Source of the DNA: Acidobacteriota bacterium
GTDB lineage: Bacteria; Acidobacteriota; Blastocatellia; Pyrinomonadales; Pyrinomonadaceae
DNA: 7,162 nucleotides
Assembly: GCA_003222935.1 (NCBI GenBank)
Contig: QHXL01000047.1
Coordinates: forward strand, 2,921 to 10,082
Reading direction: 5' to 3'
The position numbers were made by a program, and so were the translations under genes. This document shows positions 5,714-7,162 of this stretch, in pieces. How positions within the stretch are numbered: position 1 is the first letter of the stretch; every line of letters begins with the position of its first letter. The notes under the pieces were generated by a model. The model had not been told where the DNA came from and ran no database searches. It was given only the letters and a program-made list of their open reading frames with translations.

Positions 5714-5742
5714 TTGACAGAGTTTAGATGGTTGGTTAATAT
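5714..5742 (+). promoter_or_regulatory. rRNA operon promoter (P2)
   Basis: TTGACA (5714-5719), a 17-base spacer and TAATAT (5737-5742; four of six bases match consensus). The start is expected near 5749, about 205 bases before 16S. It lies downstream of the intrinsic terminator and upstream of boxA, which is the right place for the main promoter of an antiterminated rRNA leader. A small hairpin TCCGG/CCGGA (5678-5682 with 5693-5697) lies just upstream. Confidence 0.7.
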
Positions 5743-5783
5743 CCCCGTTTGCTTGAGGACAGTTTAAGTCTTCTGTAAGGCAA

Positions 5784-5816
5784 TCCAAAACAATTTGGAA
5801 GCGATCTTTGAAAACT
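5784..5816 (+). promoter_or_regulatory. rRNA antitermination leader: boxB-like hairpin and boxA
   Basis: GATCTTTGAAAACT (5803-5816) closely matches the boxA element of bacterial rRNA leaders (core TCTTTGAAAACT, Bacillus-type). It is bound by NusB-NusE to make RNA polymerase resistant to termination. Just before it, TCCAAA/TTTGGA (5784-5789 with 5794-5799) forms a six-pair stem with an ACAA loop, in the place of boxB in E. coli rrn leaders. A GT-rich stretch at 5825-5832 could be boxC. The element follows P2 and serves the 16S gene. Confidence 0.75.
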
Positions 5817-5953
5817 AGATAGAGCGTGTCCGTTTCAAGACCTTTGAGAGTCAAAACGTGAACGATAAAGTTCGCGTCTAAAACTCGAAAGAGTCATTAT
5901 CGAAACTGAATACGAAAGTAACCAGTATCTGATGATGTTCCAGAGAACAAACT

Positions 5954-7162
<1,209 letters not shown>

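Noticed and set aside
5651..5854. 67-codon minus-strand frame in the rRNA leader
   Set aside because: It covers the terminator, P2 and boxA on the other strand and has no ribosome binding site or recognisable product.

Overview
The window most likely comes from an Acidobacteriota genome, probably class Blastocatellia (subdivision 4, RB41/Pyrinomonadaceae-like). The evidence is the 5' four-fifths of a 16S rRNA gene at the right end, whose opening stretch and V3/V4 context I recognise from memory as that group. A TonB-dependent receptor with an N-terminal carboxypeptidase-regulatory-like domain, on the left, also fits that phylum. No alignment was run, so the class is an inference.

Left part (1-1533, minus strand): a two-gene unit reads leftwards. 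A small secreted DUF2946-like protein with an HxH and a CxxCxxCxxH motif comes first. It is followed by a 134-base gap that can fold into two RNA stem-loop domains, and then by the TonB-dependent receptor, whose 3' end lies outside the window. Together they look like an outer-membrane uptake module with a periplasmic metal-binding accessory protein.

Divergent gap (1534-1657): a perfect GGGTGT/ACACCC inverted repeat contains a minus-strand TTGACA and is a candidate operator or promoter of the receptor unit.

Middle part (1658-5448, plus strand): four genes are packed with gaps of 20, 10 and 8 bases and so are very likely one operon. They are a secreted M61-like gluzincin peptidase, a lipoprotein with two SH3-like domains, a MobB-like P-loop NTPase with an unusual Cys-rich segment, and an FmdE-domain protein with a C-terminal four-Cys zinc knuckle. 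The first two act outside the cytoplasmic membrane. The last two are cytosolic and suggest handling of a molybdenum/tungsten-pterin cofactor or a related metal cofactor. How the two halves are linked is unknown.

Right part (5449-7162): the ribosomal RNA promoter region and the 16S gene. It holds a consensus sigma70 promoter (TTGACA-N16-TATAAT), a strong intrinsic terminator only about 60 bases after the expected transcription start, a second promoter (TTGACA-N17-TAATAT), a boxB-like hairpin with a boxA antitermination site, and then 16S rRNA. The promoter-terminator pair defines a possible transcript of about 98 nt that is either an undescribed small RNA or an attenuator on the rRNA operon. 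It is the most interesting non-coding signal in the window.
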